From positions 1 to 64,000 of the forward strand of contig JAFEDY010000009.1 of NCBI GenBank assembly GCA_018241405.1: 64,000 nucleotides of DNA, read 5' to 3'. This document shows positions 28,098-36,786 of this stretch, in pieces. The first letter of the stretch is position 1. The number at the start of each line of letters is the position of its first letter. Made by a program: the position numbers and the translations under genes. The notes beneath the pieces are model-generated. The model was not told the origin of the DNA, made no database searches, and saw only the letters and a program-made list of their open reading frames with translations. Source of the stretch: Pseudomonadota bacterium (GTDB taxonomy: Bacteria > Pseudomonadota > Gammaproteobacteria > Burkholderiales > Burkholderiaceae_C).

Positions 28098-29312
28098 ATG
28101 GAAAGCTACCTTCTGGACTGGTCCAATCTGCTGCTGCGCTGGCTGCATGTCATTACCGCCATCGCCTGGATCGGGTCGTCGTTCTACTTCGTATTTCTCG
28201 ACAGCAGCCTCACGCCGCCGGTGGACGAGCGCATGAAGCGCGACGGCGTCAGCGGCGAGCTCTGGGCCGTGCATGGCGGCGGGTTCTACCACCCGGTCAA
28301 ATTCAACGTCTCGCCCCCGAAGCTGCCCGATCACCTGCATTGGTTCTATTGGGAGAGCTACACCACCTGGCTTAGTGGTTTCGCCCTGCTCACCGTGTCC
28401 TACCTGTGGAATGCCGGCATCTACCTGGTGAGCCCGTCCAACCCGCTGATGTCGTCCTCCATGGCCATCGTGGCGGCGCTGGCCTTCCTGGTGGTCTTCT
28501 GGCTGCTTTATGACGCCATCTGCCGCATCTTCGGACAAAGAGAGAATGGTGACGCCATCGTGGGCGGCTTTGTGCTGGTGCTGGTGTGTATCGCAGCCTT
28601 CCTGGCCTGCCATATCTTTCCCGGCCAGGCGGCCTTCCTGCTGATGGGCGCCATGCTGGCCACCTCGATGAGCGCCAATGTGTTCTTCTGGATCATCCCC
28701 GGCCAGCGCAAGGTGGTGGCCGCCCTCAAGGCCGGCCAGCCGGTTGACCCCCTGCATGGCAAGCGCGCCAAGCAGCGCAGCGTGCACAACACCTACTTCA
28801 CGCTGCCCGTGCTGTTTGCCATGCTGTCCAATCACTATGGCTGGCTCTACAACCACCCGCAGAACTGGCTGGTGCTGATCCTCATGATGTTCGCCGGCGC
28901 CGCCATTCGCCAGTTCTTCGTGATGCGCCACGGCTTCAAGCTGGGCCGCAACGCCCACCCCTGGCCCTATGCGGCCGTTGGCGTGGTGGCGCTGCTCGGT
29001 GTGCTGGGCTGGCTCAAGCCCGCGCCCCAGGCTGCTGTTGCCCAGGCGGCCACGTCCCAGACGGCCGCAGGTTTTGAACAGGTACATGCCATCATGCAAA
29101 AGCAGTGCGTGGTCTGCCACAGTGCGAACACCGTGGCGCAGAAGAATGTGAAATTCGACACCCCGGAGGACGTCAAGAGCCATGCGCAGCAGATCTACCA
29201 GCAGGTCGTGCAGCTGCGCAAGATGCCCTTTGGCAACCCCGGCGCTCTGTCGGCCGCGGAGGTCGATACTTTCAAGCGCTGGTACGAAGGGGGCGCATCG
29301 GTCGCGCCTTGA
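28098..29312 (+). CDS. puuD: Membrane urate hydroxylase PuuD with C-terminal cytochrome c
   Basis: Oxidises urate to 5-hydroxyisourate at the cytoplasmic membrane and passes electrons to the respiratory chain, replacing the soluble oxygen-dependent uricase. It has 404 residues. The N-terminal part carries about eight transmembrane helices, beginning LRWLHVITAIAWIGSSFYFVFLD, seen as WLHVITAIAWIGSSFYF, and including HWFYWESYTTWLSGF and SVHNTYFTLPVLFAMLSNHY. After a short Ala/Gln linker a cytochrome c domain follows, with the haem motif CVVCH at residue 337 and a distal Met in RKMPFGN. It lies in the same regulon as hiuH, by operator and by pathway. Confidence 0.95.
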   Translation: MESYLLDWSNLLLRWLHVITAIAWIGSSFYFVFLDSSLTPPVDERMKRDGVSGELWAVHGGGFYHPVKFNVSPPKLPDHLHWFYWESYTTWLSGFALLTVSYLWNAGIYLVSPSNPLMSSSMAIVAALAFLVVFWLLYDAICRIFGQRENGDAIVGGFVLVLVCIAAFLACHIFPGQAAFLLMGAMLATSMSANVFFWIIPGQRKVVAALKAGQPVDPLHGKRAKQRSVHNTYFTLPVLFAMLSNHYGWLYNHPQNWLVLILMMFAGAAIRQFFVMRHGFKLGRNAHPWPYAAVGVVALLGVLGWLKPAPQAAVAQAATSQTAAGFEQVHAIMQKQCVVCHSANTVAQKNVKFDTPEDVKSHAQQIYQQVVQLRKMPFGNPGALSAAEVDTFKRWYEGGASVAP

Positions 29313-29327
29313 TGGGTGTTGTGCATT

Positions 29328-29376
29328 AAATAGGGCTGCAGCGCTTGTCAGGCAAGCGCAGTCAGCTCTTTTTTTG
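29328..29376 (-). repeat. Comamonadaceae-type hairpin repeat after puuD
   Basis: GCGCTTG-TCAGG-CAAGCGC hairpin with flanking GGCTGCA and AGTCAGCTC followed by a T-run. In minus orientation it reads AGCTGACTGCGCTTG, matching the 1.7-kb copy. Confidence 0.65.
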
Positions 29377-29428
29377 TGAGTATTGGCGATAAGCATCGTG
29401 GCAGAATGCGCGCCAGGAGTATTCACCC

Positions 29429-29995
29429 ATGAGCATCAAGAGCGACAAATGGATCCGGCGCATGGCCGAGCAGAACGGCATGATCGAGCCCTTCGAGCCC
29501 GGCCAGATCCGCGAGAGTGACGGCAAGAAGATCATCAGCTACGGCACCAGCAGCTATGGCTACGACATACGCTGTGCGCGCGAATTCAAGGTCTTCACGA
29601 ATATCCACAGCACCGTGGTGGACCCGAAGAATTTCGACGAAAAGAGCTTCGTCGATTTCGAGGGCGATTACTGCATCATTCCGCCCAACAGCTTTGCGCT
29701 GGCGCGCACCATGGAGTACTTCCGCATTCCACGCGATGTGCTCACCGTGTGCCTGGGCAAGAGCACCTACGCACGCTGCGGCATCATCGTCAACGTCACG
29801 CCCTTCGAGCCCGAGTGGGAAGGCTATGTGACGCTGGAGTTTTCCAACACCACGCCGCTGCCGGCCAAGATTTACGCGGGCGAGGGCTGCGCCCAGGTGC
29901 TGTTCTTCCAGGGTGACGAGGAGTGCGCCGTGAGCTACAAGGACCGCAAGGGCAAGTACCAGGGCCAGCATGGCGTGACCCTGCCCAAGGCGTGA
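29429..29995 (+). CDS. dcd: dCTP deaminase
   Basis: Trimeric enzyme of 188 residues converting dCTP to dUTP for thymidylate synthesis. Typical segments are [23 protein letters not shown] ([13 protein letters not shown]), [52 protein letters not shown] with the catalytic Glu in AGEGCAQ, and the C-terminal [12 protein letters not shown] that closes over the neighbouring active site. The ATG at 29429 is preceded by CAGGAG. Single gene. Confidence 0.97.
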   Translation: MSIKSDKWIRRMAEQNGMIEPFEPGQIRESDGKKIISYGTSSYGYDIRCAREFKVFTNIHSTVVDPKNFDEKSFVDFEGDYCIIPPNSFALARTMEYFRIPRDVLTVCLGKSTYARCGIIVNVTPFEPEWEGYVTLEFSNTTPLPAKIYAGEGCAQVLFFQGDEECAVSYKDRKGKYQGQHGVTLPKA

Positions 29996-30050
29996 TGGCC
30001 AGCCGGCGTAACATTGACCGCTGGCGCCCTGTGCGCATTGGAGACGCCCC

Positions 30051-30926
30051 ATGAAATGGGAAGGCAATCGCGAATCGGACAACGTGGAGGACCGGCGTGA
30101 CGGAGGCGGTGGTGGCGGCGGCTTTGGCGGCGGGCGCACCATAGGCATAGGCACCGTGGTGGTGGCGCTGATTGGCTGGGGGGTGTTCGGCATCAACCCG
30201 CTCACCACCATAGGCCTGCTGTCGGGCGGCGGCGCGCCCCAGGTGCAGCAGCAACAGGCGCCGGCGCACCGGCCACCGGGCAACGACCGCCAGGCGGCCT
30301 TCGTCTCGACGGTGCTGGCCTCGACCGAGGATGTCTGGGCGCAGATCTTCCAGCAGGGCGGGGCGCGCTACCAGGACCCCAAGCTGGTGCTTTACCGCGG
30401 CGCCACGCCCACGGCCTGCGGCACGGGGCAAAGCGCCATGGGGCCGTTCTATTGCCCGGGCGACCACAAGGTGTACCTGGACATGGACTTCTTCGACACC
30501 ATGAGCCGCCAGCTCGGCGCGCCCGGCGAATTCGCCCGCGCCTACGTCATCGCCCACGAGGTCGGCCACCACGTGCAGACCCTGCTGGGCACCACCGCCA
30601 AAGTGGACGGCATGCGCGGGCGCGTGAGCCAGCGCGAGCAGAACGCGCTGTCAGTGCGCCTCGAGCTGCAGGCCGACTGCTACGCCGGCATCTGGACGCA
30701 TTACTCGCAGCAGGCCAAGCATTGGCTGGACCAGGGCGACATCGAGTCGGCCATGAATGCCGCCGAGCAGATCGGCGACGACACGCTGCAGCGCCGCCAG
30801 ACCGGCACCGTGCGGCCCGACGCCTTCACCCATGGTTCCAGCGAACAGCGTGTGCGCTGGTTCACCCAGGGCATGAAGACCGGCAACGTGCAGGCCTGCG
30901 ACACCTTCAGCGTGCGTGCGTTGTAG
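30051..30926 (+). CDS. ypfJ: YpfJ-like neutral zinc metallopeptidase
   Basis: A 291-residue member of the YpfJ/KPN_00272 family. A short acidic N-terminus (RESDNVEDRRD) and a Gly-rich stretch lead into one transmembrane helix (GIGTVVVALIGWGVFGI), so the catalytic part probably faces the periplasm. The zincin motif is HEVGHHVQ, and the third ligand is likely Glu in RLELQADCYAG. Substrate not known. The start at 30051 is preceded by GGAGACGCCCC. Confidence 0.9.
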   Translation: MKWEGNRESDNVEDRRDGGGGGGGFGGGRTIGIGTVVVALIGWGVFGINPLTTIGLLSGGGAPQVQQQQAPAHRPPGNDRQAAFVSTVLASTEDVWAQIFQQGGARYQDPKLVLYRGATPTACGTGQSAMGPFYCPGDHKVYLDMDFFDTMSRQLGAPGEFARAYVIAHEVGHHVQTLLGTTAKVDGMRGRVSQREQNALSVRLELQADCYAGIWTHYSQQAKHWLDQGDIESAMNAAEQIGDDTLQRRQTGTVRPDAFTHGSSEQRVRWFTQGMKTGNVQACDTFSVRAL

Positions 30927-31004
30927 TGTTTTCGTCCCTTTGCGGACTGGTATGCGGGGCGGTCTATGGCCCATGTTGCGCTGCAATGCGACAATAGGGA
31001 CTTG

Positions 31005-32453
31005 ATGACACAACCGTACTCCACCTTAGCGCTTGCCGAACCGCTCAAGCGCGCCGTAGCCGACATGGGCTACGAGAACATGACGCCGATCCAGGCCCAG
31101 GCGATCCCTGTGGTGCTGACCGGCAAGGACGTGATGGGCGCGGCGCAGACCGGCACCGGCAAGACGGCGGCGTTCTCGCTGCCGCTGCTGCAGCGCCTGC
31201 TCAAGCACGAGAACAGCTCCGCCTCGCCCGCGCGCCACCCGGTGCGCGCCCTGGTGCTGCTGCCCACGCGCGAGCTGGCCGACCAGGTGGCGCAGCAGGT
31301 CGCGCTGTATGCCAAGTACACCAAGCTGCGCAGCACCGTGGTCTTTGGCGGCATGGACATGAAGCCGCAGACGCTGGAGCTCAAAAAAGGCGTCGAGGTG
31401 CTGGTGGCCACGCCCGGGCGCCTGCTGGACCATATCGAGGCCAAGAACGCGGTGCTGAACCAGGTCGAGTACGTGGTGCTCGACGAGGCCGACCGCATGC
31501 TGGACATCGGCTTCCTGCCGGACCTGCAGCGCATCCTGTCCTACCTGCCCAAGAGCCGCACCACGCTGCTGTTCTCGGCCACCTTCTCGCCCGAGATCAA
31601 GCGCCTGGCCGGCAGCTACCTGCAGGACCCGGTCACCATCGAGGTGGCGCGCCCCAACGAGACCGCGTCCACCGTCGAACAGCGCTTTTTGAGCGCCAAC
31701 GACGACGACAAGCGCCGCGCCATCCGCCAGGTGATCAAGCAGCGCGAGTTGAAGCAGGCATTCATCTTCGTCAACAGCAAGCTCGGCTGCGCGCGCCTGG
31801 CGCGCGCCCTGGAGCGCGACGGCCTGCGCGCCACCGCGCTGCATGGCGACAAGAGCCAGGATGAACGCCTGAAGGCGCTGGAGGCGTTCAAGAGCGCCGA
31901 GGTCGATCTGCTGGTATGCACCGACGTGGCGGCGCGTGGCCTGGACATCAAGGACGTGCCCGCGGTGTTCAACTATGACGTGCCGTTCAACGCCGAGGAC
32001 TATGTGCACCGCATCGGTCGCACGGGCCGCGCGGGCGCGTCGGGCTTGGCCGTGACACTGGTCGCGGGCAGCGATACGCGCTTGGTGGCCGACATTGAGA
32101 AGCTGATCAAGAAGAAAATCGAGATCGAGGCCATCGAATTCGAGGACGAGCGTCCGCGCGGGCGCTTCAACGACGGTCGGCGCGCCTGGCGCGAGGAGGG
32201 CGAGGGCGGCGGCGCAGCCCCACGCCCCGGCCGCGAGCGCGGCGGCTACCGGCACGCACCGGTCGTGGCGCGCGATGCCTTCTTCGACAAGCCCTACGAG
32301 GCCAGCGGTGGCAGTAGCGGTACCGCGAGCTGGGAGGTGGCCCCCAAGGCGGCCGTGGCGCGCGGCAGCATTTCGGCCAACATCAAGCCTAAGCGCAAGC
32401 TGGCGGCGCTGTTCAAGGCGCCGCAGCCGCTGGTCGAGCCTCAGCCGCAATAG
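31005..32453 (+). CDS. rhlE: DEAD-box RNA helicase RhlE
   Basis: ATP-dependent RNA helicase of 482 residues, involved in ribosome maturation and RNA turnover. All motifs are visible in order: Q motif with MTPIQAQAIP, motif I AQTGTGKT, Ia PTRELADQ, motif II DEAD in VVLDEADRMLD, motif III SAT, motif V DVAARGLDI and motif VI HRIGRTGRAG. A basic, Gly/Arg-rich and Pro/Ala-rich tail of about 110 residues follows the core and probably binds RNA. Start 31005 (MTQPYSTLALAE) is preferred over 30966. Confidence 0.96.
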   Translation: MTQPYSTLALAEPLKRAVADMGYENMTPIQAQAIPVVLTGKDVMGAAQTGTGKTAAFSLPLLQRLLKHENSSASPARHPVRALVLLPTRELADQVAQQVALYAKYTKLRSTVVFGGMDMKPQTLELKKGVEVLVATPGRLLDHIEAKNAVLNQVEYVVLDEADRMLDIGFLPDLQRILSYLPKSRTTLLFSATFSPEIKRLAGSYLQDPVTIEVARPNETASTVEQRFLSANDDDKRRAIRQVIKQRELKQAFIFVNSKLGCARLARALERDGLRATALHGDKSQDERLKALEAFKSAEVDLLVCTDVAARGLDIKDVPAVFNYDVPFNAEDYVHRIGRTGRAGASGLAVTLVAGSDTRLVADIEKLIKKKIEIEAIEFEDERPRGRFNDGRRAWREEGEGGGAAPRPGRERGGYRHAPVVARDAFFDKPYEASGGSSGTASWEVAPKAAVARGSISANIKPKRKLAALFKAPQPLVEPQPQ

Positions 32454-32489
32454 GCGTCTGAAAGCCCGGCGGGGTTACCGTTGATGTCG

Positions 32490-32534
32490 AAAAAAGTGGC
32501 TCAAGCGCTTGTTCAGCAAGCGTAGAATGCTATT
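32490..32534 (-). repeat. Comamonadaceae-type hairpin repeat, likely nos operon terminator
   Basis: On the minus strand it reads ATAGCATTCTACGCTTG, then CTGAA and CAAGCGCTTGAGCC, and ends in a T-run. It begins 15 bp past the last nos gene in the sense direction, so it probably ends that transcript. Confidence 0.68.
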
Positions 32535-32548
32535 GTTTCAAGAGTGTG

Positions 32549-33223
32549 TCAGTGATGGCCATGGCCGCCGCTTCCGGCCAGTTGCGCGACCAGCGCCGCG
32601 TCGATGGCACCGAAGGCCAGCACCGTGCCGCCGCGCCGCGCGGCGAAGGCCTGGGCCGCCTCGCGCGAGGCAAAGGCGGGCAGGTTGCCTGCACGCATGG
32701 GGCCCTTGGCCGATGAGCCATGCACGTAGTAGGCGCCCAGGGCGTCGATCCAGCGCGTCTGACCGCCTGCCATGGGCGTCGTGGCATCGGTGACGTAGTG
32801 CGCCACGATGCTCCCTGCGCTGCGACCGGGGCTGTAGCGCGCCACGTCCCGCAGGTACATGAATAGCGACAGCGGCGAGTCGAAGAACTGCGCATCGCCG
32901 TTCTTGAAGATGACCTGCGCCGCCCATTCGGGCGCGCGCGCCGGGAACATGCCGCAGACGGGGCAACGCGCGTCGGACGGCACGGCACGCGCTGCCGTGG
33001 GCGCCAGGCCGGATGCCGGGTCGTAGCGTGTGGGCGGGGCGACGATGCAGACATCGGGTTCGGGTACTGCTGCTGGCGTGGCCTGGGGAGCAAGTGTGCT
33101 GCGCATGGCCGGCAGACTCCACGGCGCGCTGGCCCCCAGCGCCGCCAGGCCCGTGAGCAGTCCCAGGGCCAGCAGGCGCCTGCGGCGCTGCGGGGCCATC
33201 ATGGAGTCGTCAGGCATGTGCAT
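32549..33223 (-). CDS. Second NosL-like copper protein
   Basis: A 224-residue NosL-family protein with an N-terminal membrane or signal segment (LLALGLLTGLAALGASAPWSL). The metal motif is CPVCGMFPA, with Cys, Cys and Met suited to Cu(I), and the chain ends GSGGHGHH, a short His tail. It continues with AQVIFKNGDAQFFDSPLSLFMYL, here AQFFDSPLSLFMYL, as in NosL domains. It is the last gene of the nos operon, 15 bp after nosL. It probably delivers copper for NosZ assembly, perhaps with a division of labour against the first NosL. Confidence 0.82.
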   Translation of the reverse strand: MHMPDDSMMAPQRRRRLLALGLLTGLAALGASAPWSLPAMRSTLAPQATPAAVPEPDVCIVAPPTRYDPASGLAPTAARAVPSDARCPVCGMFPARAPEWAAQVIFKNGDAQFFDSPLSLFMYLRDVARYSPGRSAGSIVAHYVTDATTPMAGGQTRWIDALGAYYVHGSSAKGPMRAGNLPAFASREAAQAFAARRGGTVLAFGAIDAALVAQLAGSGGHGHH

Positions 33224-33238
33224 GGCGTGAGGCAGGGC

Positions 33239-33787
33239 TTACATGCGCGTGTCGTGCAGCGCGCCGCCGCTCAGATCCACCATGTCCAGCTTGATGTCGC
33301 CAAAGCGCAGCACCTTGCCGCCATATTCGCCGGCGAACTTGGTCGCGTCCTGCTCCTGGGCAAAGCTGGCAATCGTCGGGCCCATGGAGCCCTTGCGCTT
33401 GCTGCCCAGCACGTAGACGGCGGTCTTGGCGTCGATCCAGTGGCCCTTGGGCTCGTCCCAGTTGGCCTGGCCCATGTCTTGCACGTAGACGGCGCGCACG
33501 GCGCGCACCTGCTCGCTTGCGAGCAGGGTGTGGAACAGCTCCACCGTGTCGCAGAAGAAGGCCGGCTTGTCCTGGCCTGCGTAGAAGATCTGCGCCTTGG
33601 GGCCGGGATAGTCGGCGAGCAGCATGCCGTCGAGCTCGCAACTCGTGCTGCGGTCTATCTCCACGGGGGCGAGCGATTGCTTTTCGGCGGCCTTGTCGCC
33701 GCAGCCCGCCAGCAGGCCGCCGGCGGACAACGCCGCGAGGGCGGCCAGGCCCAGGGCGCGGCGGCGGGTGATGCAGGAACAGGTCAT
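33239..33787 (-). CDS. nosL: NosL copper chaperone lipoprotein
   Basis: Outer-membrane-type lipoprotein of 182 residues with lipobox LLAGC. The NosL copper-site segment is STSCELDGMLLADYPGPKAQ (Cys and Met), followed by FFCDTVELFHTLL. In studied bacteria NosL supplies Cu(I) to apo-NosZ via NosDFY. Its start overlaps the nosY stop by 4 nt (ATGA). Confidence 0.9.
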   Translation of the reverse strand: MTCSCITRRRALGLAALAALSAGGLLAGCGDKAAEKQSLAPVEIDRSTSCELDGMLLADYPGPKAQIFYAGQDKPAFFCDTVELFHTLLASEQVRAVRAVYVQDMGQANWDEPKGHWIDAKTAVYVLGSKRKGSMGPTIASFAQEQDATKFAGEYGGKVLRFGDIKLDMVDLSGGALHDTRM

Positions 33788-34599
33788 GGCTTGAATCTCC
33801 AGTTGGCAAGGGCGAGTGGCACCACAATCCAGGCAGCCATCACGCCGCCCATAGTCGCGGGGTTGCCCAGCGACGCAGGAACGACGCTGGCCAGGCCGTA
33901 GAGCGTGCGCACGTCGTCGAGCGAGAACACGTTGAGGATGCGGAACACGTCCGCGGGGTTGAGCAGCAGCAGCCAGGCGAAGGCGTCGCCCGCGAACTGC
34001 CCGCCGGTGGTCACTAACAGGCCCAGCAGCAGCAGGTCGAACACCAGCACGAAGAAGAACCAGGCGGCAATGGCCAGGCCCGAGGCGCGCGTGCGCTCGC
34101 GCGCCAGCACCGAGATCAGCACCGCCAGGCTCAGGAAGGCCAGGCCCAGCAGCACCGAGCTGAGCATGAAGCCGCCGTAGTGGAACAGGGCGTTGGCGCT
34201 CATGTGCTTGTAGAGCAGCACGGCCACCAGGCCGAATCCGACCACGGTGGACAGCGTCAGCGCCAGCGCCAGGCCCAGGTATTTGCCCAGCAGCAATTCC
34301 AGCCGCGTGATCGGCAGGGCCAGCAGCAAGTCCAGAGAGCCGCGCTCGCGCTCGCCGACGATGGCGTCGAAGCCCAAGAGCAGCGCGATCAGCGGGATCA
34401 GGTAGATGACCAGGCTGACCAGGCTGGCGATGGTGAACTCGATGGAGCGAAAGCCCACCTGGCCCTGCTGCGCGCCGCCGAAGTAGGCGATGACCAGCGA
34501 GAAGATGGTAAAGACAAGCGCCACCGCCAGCACCCAGCGGTTGCGCATGCGGTCGCGGAACTCCTTGGCCGCGACGGTGAGGATAGGGGTCAGTTCCAT
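33784..34599 (-). CDS. nosY: NosY ABC transporter permease
   Basis: Membrane subunit (271 residues, six predicted helices) of the NosDFY complex needed to assemble the Cu-S centre of N2O reductase. It starts MELTPILTVAAKEFRDRMRNRW, abbreviated AAKEFRDRMRNRW, the amphipathic helix typical of NosY, and includes GERERGSLDLLLALPITR, the coupling helix contacting NosF. The start at 34599 lies 8 bp after the nosF stop; an extension to 34728 overlaps nosF and is rejected. Confidence 0.94.
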   Translation of the reverse strand: MELTPILTVAAKEFRDRMRNRWVLAVALVFTIFSLVIAYFGGAQQGQVGFRSIEFTIASLVSLVIYLIPLIALLLGFDAIVGERERGSLDLLLALPITRLELLLGKYLGLALALTLSTVVGFGLVAVLLYKHMSANALFHYGGFMLSSVLLGLAFLSLAVLISVLARERTRASGLAIAAWFFFVLVFDLLLLGLLVTTGGQFAGDAFAWLLLLNPADVFRILNVFSLDDVRTLYGLASVVPASLGNPATMGGVMAAWIVVPLALANWRFKP

Positions 34600-34607
34600 G
34601 GCAGGCT

Positions 34608-35543
34608 TTATGCGGAAAGCCCGAAGAACATGTCTTCGAGCGAGGGCTCCTGCAGGCGCAGGTCGCGCACGCGTGCGCCCAGGGGGGCCAGAGCGGCGAG
34701 CACGGCCATCTTCTGGTCGCGCGCGCATTGCAGGTGCAGGCCGGTGGGCGTCTGCGCCGGCTTGGCGCCGGTGGCGCCGCGCAGGGCGTGCAGGGCCTCG
34801 TGGCAGTCGCCCGGGGCCATGTCCACCTCCACGATCAGCGGCAGGCCGGTGCGCTCGCGCAGCTCCTGCACGCTGCCCACGGCCTGCACCTGGCCCGAGG
34901 ACAGGATGGCCAGGCGATCGACGCGTTCCTGCAGCTCGGCCAGGATGTGCGAGGTGATGATGATGGTCACGCCCTGCTCCTGCAGGCCGCGCAGCGTGGC
35001 GTAGAAGTCGCGTATCGCCTGGGGGTCCAGGCCGTTCGTGGGTTCGTCGAGGAACAGCACGCGTGGCTTGCCCAGCAGGGCCTGGGCAAAACCCAGGCGC
35101 TGGCGCATGCCCTTGGAATATTCACGCACCGGGCGCTTGCCGGCATGGGCCAGGCCCACCTTGTCCAGCATGGCCGGGCACTCACCCAGCGGCGCGCCCT
35201 TGAGGCGCGCGAAGAAATGCAGCGTCTCCAGGCCGTCGAGGTTGTCGTAGAGCACCACGTTCTCGGGCAGGTAGCCGAGCTGCCTGCGCGCCGCGCGAAA
35301 ATGCCGCCCGCCGACGGGTGTGCCGGCCACCAGGATTTGGCCGGAAGTGGGCGCCAGCAGGCCCAGCATCATCTTGAACAGCGTGCTCTTGCCCGCGCCG
35401 TTGTGGCCTATCAGGCCGAAGATCTCGCCCGGGGGAATGTCCAGATCAACACCATCGACGGCGTGCAGCGCGCCGAAGTGCTTGTGCACGCCGCGCAGGG
35501 AGATGGCCAGTTGTTCTTTACTGGCCGGGGAAATGCTTGCCAC
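34608..35543 (-). CDS. nosF: NosF ABC transporter ATPase
   Basis: ATP-binding subunit of NosDFY. Walker A GHNGAGKST, signature YSKGMRQRLGFAQ, Walker B RVLFLDEPTNGLDP and switch His in ITSHILAEL are all intact. The C-terminal domain after about residue 220 is the NosF extension. The frame is open to 35594. I choose the GTG at 35543 (311 residues, MASISPASKEQ), because GGAG stands nine bases upstream, and this start overlaps nosD by 26 bp, a common arrangement in this operon. Confidence 0.93.
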   Translation of the reverse strand: MASISPASKEQLAISLRGVHKHFGALHAVDGVDLDIPPGEIFGLIGHNGAGKSTLFKMMLGLLAPTSGQILVAGTPVGGRHFRAARRQLGYLPENVVLYDNLDGLETLHFFARLKGAPLGECPAMLDKVGLAHAGKRPVREYSKGMRQRLGFAQALLGKPRVLFLDEPTNGLDPQAIRDFYATLRGLQEQGVTIIITSHILAELQERVDRLAILSSGQVQAVGSVQELRERTGLPLIVEVDMAPGDCHEALHALRGATGAKPAQTPTGLHLQCARDQKMAVLAALAPLGARVRDLRLQEPSLEDMFFGLSA

Positions 35544-36786
35544 GCCATTGACTCCAATCTTGGTGGTAGGGGCGCATGCGTGGGTGGGGATCAACCACCG
35601 AGGGCACGCGCAACACGGGGAACTGCTGGCCCACCAGGCGCAGGGCCTGCACGGCAGGACTGGCCAGCAGCAGCTTGATGGCGGGGTGGCGCCAGGTCAG
35701 GCGGTCCACCATGTCGTTGGCCTCGTACTGCACATCGCCCACGCCGTCGCCGTTGCGGTCCCAGCCGAGGTAGTTGCTCCAGTAGTTGCCACGTTTCTGG
35801 CCCCAGACTTCGTCGCGCGCGCCCACGTAGCGCACCTGTTCGCGGTTGCCGATGAAGTCGTTGCCATCGACCTCGTTGCGCGTGGAGCCGGCCGACAGGT
35901 GCACGCCGACGGTGTTGTCCACGACCAGGTTGTTGTTGAGTTGGATGTACTCCACGTCGTAGATGAAGAAGCCGCGGTTGTTGCCGGCCACCACGTTGCC
36001 CTCGATCACCGAGTCCTGCAGCGTGCGCAGCATGATGCCGTGGTCCGAGTTGCCCCAGGCGCGGTTGTTGCGCACCTCCTGGTTGCGCACCTCCATCAAC
36101 GCCAGGCCGCCACGGTTGTAGAACGTGTCGTTGTCCTCCCACAGGTTGTAGTAGGAGTTCATGTAGTGCGTTCCGTAGCGGCTATGGTGCAGCTTGTTGC
36201 CCTTGAATAGCGCGTGGTGCGACACGTCCACGTACAGCGCATCACGCACGAAGCTGATGTTGTTGTGGAGGATCTTCGCGCCCTTGGTGTTGTACAGCTG
36301 CACGCCGTTGCCGCGCTGGGACGATGCGTATTCGCGCTTGCCGGTGATGGTGTTGTGCTCGATGAGCACGTCGTTGGCCTTCTCTATCCACAGGCCGAAC
36401 AGGTTGTAGGTCAGGTCGCAGCGGCGCACGATGGCGCGGTGCGCGCCGGGGTAGAGGTAGATGCCGGCGTTCTGGTTCTTGAGGTCGTCGCCCGAGTCGC
36501 TGACGATCAGGCCCTCGATGACCACGTCGGGTGCCGTGACGCGGATGGTGTCGCCCTGCTCGCCGCCGCTGATGGTGGGGCGGTCCAGGCCGCGCAGGGT
36601 CAGGGGCTTGTCGATCACGAGGTTGGCGCGGTAGCGGCCGCGCGCCACCTCGACCACGTCGCCCGGCCGGGCCTTGGCCACGGCGGCGGCCAGGTCGTCG
36701 CCGGGGTGCACGCTGAGCGTGGCTGCCTGGCAGGCCCCGGCGATGCATAGCGCCAGGGCCGCACTTAAGTGGGGCAGGGCGCTCAT
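35518..36786 (-). CDS. nosD: NosD periplasmic copper-processing protein
   Basis: A 422-residue periplasmic right-handed beta-helix protein with CASH/PbH1 repeats that binds NosF-NosY and hands Cu to NosZ. A Sec signal peptide ends at GACQA before ATLSVHPGDDLAAAV. Repeats such as NNISFVRDALYVDVSHHALFKGNKL (DALYVDVSHHALFKGNKLHH) and NRGGLALMEVRNQEVRNNRA follow. SHHALFKGNKLHHSRYGTHYM is rich in His and Met and may face the copper path. The start codon overlaps the nosR stop by 4 nt (ATGA). Confidence 0.94.
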   Translation of the reverse strand: MSALPHLSAALALCIAGACQAATLSVHPGDDLAAAVAKARPGDVVEVARGRYRANLVIDKPLTLRGLDRPTISGGEQGDTIRVTAPDVVIEGLIVSDSGDDLKNQNAGIYLYPGAHRAIVRRCDLTYNLFGLWIEKANDVLIEHNTITGKREYASSQRGNGVQLYNTKGAKILHNNISFVRDALYVDVSHHALFKGNKLHHSRYGTHYMNSYYNLWEDNDTFYNRGGLALMEVRNQEVRNNRAWGNSDHGIMLRTLQDSVIEGNVVAGNNRGFFIYDVEYIQLNNNLVVDNTVGVHLSAGSTRNEVDGNDFIGNREQVRYVGARDEVWGQKRGNYWSNYLGWDRNGDGVGDVQYEANDMVDRLTWRHPAIKLLLASPAVQALRLVGQQFPVLRVPSVVDPHPRMRPYHQDWSQWRGKHFPGQ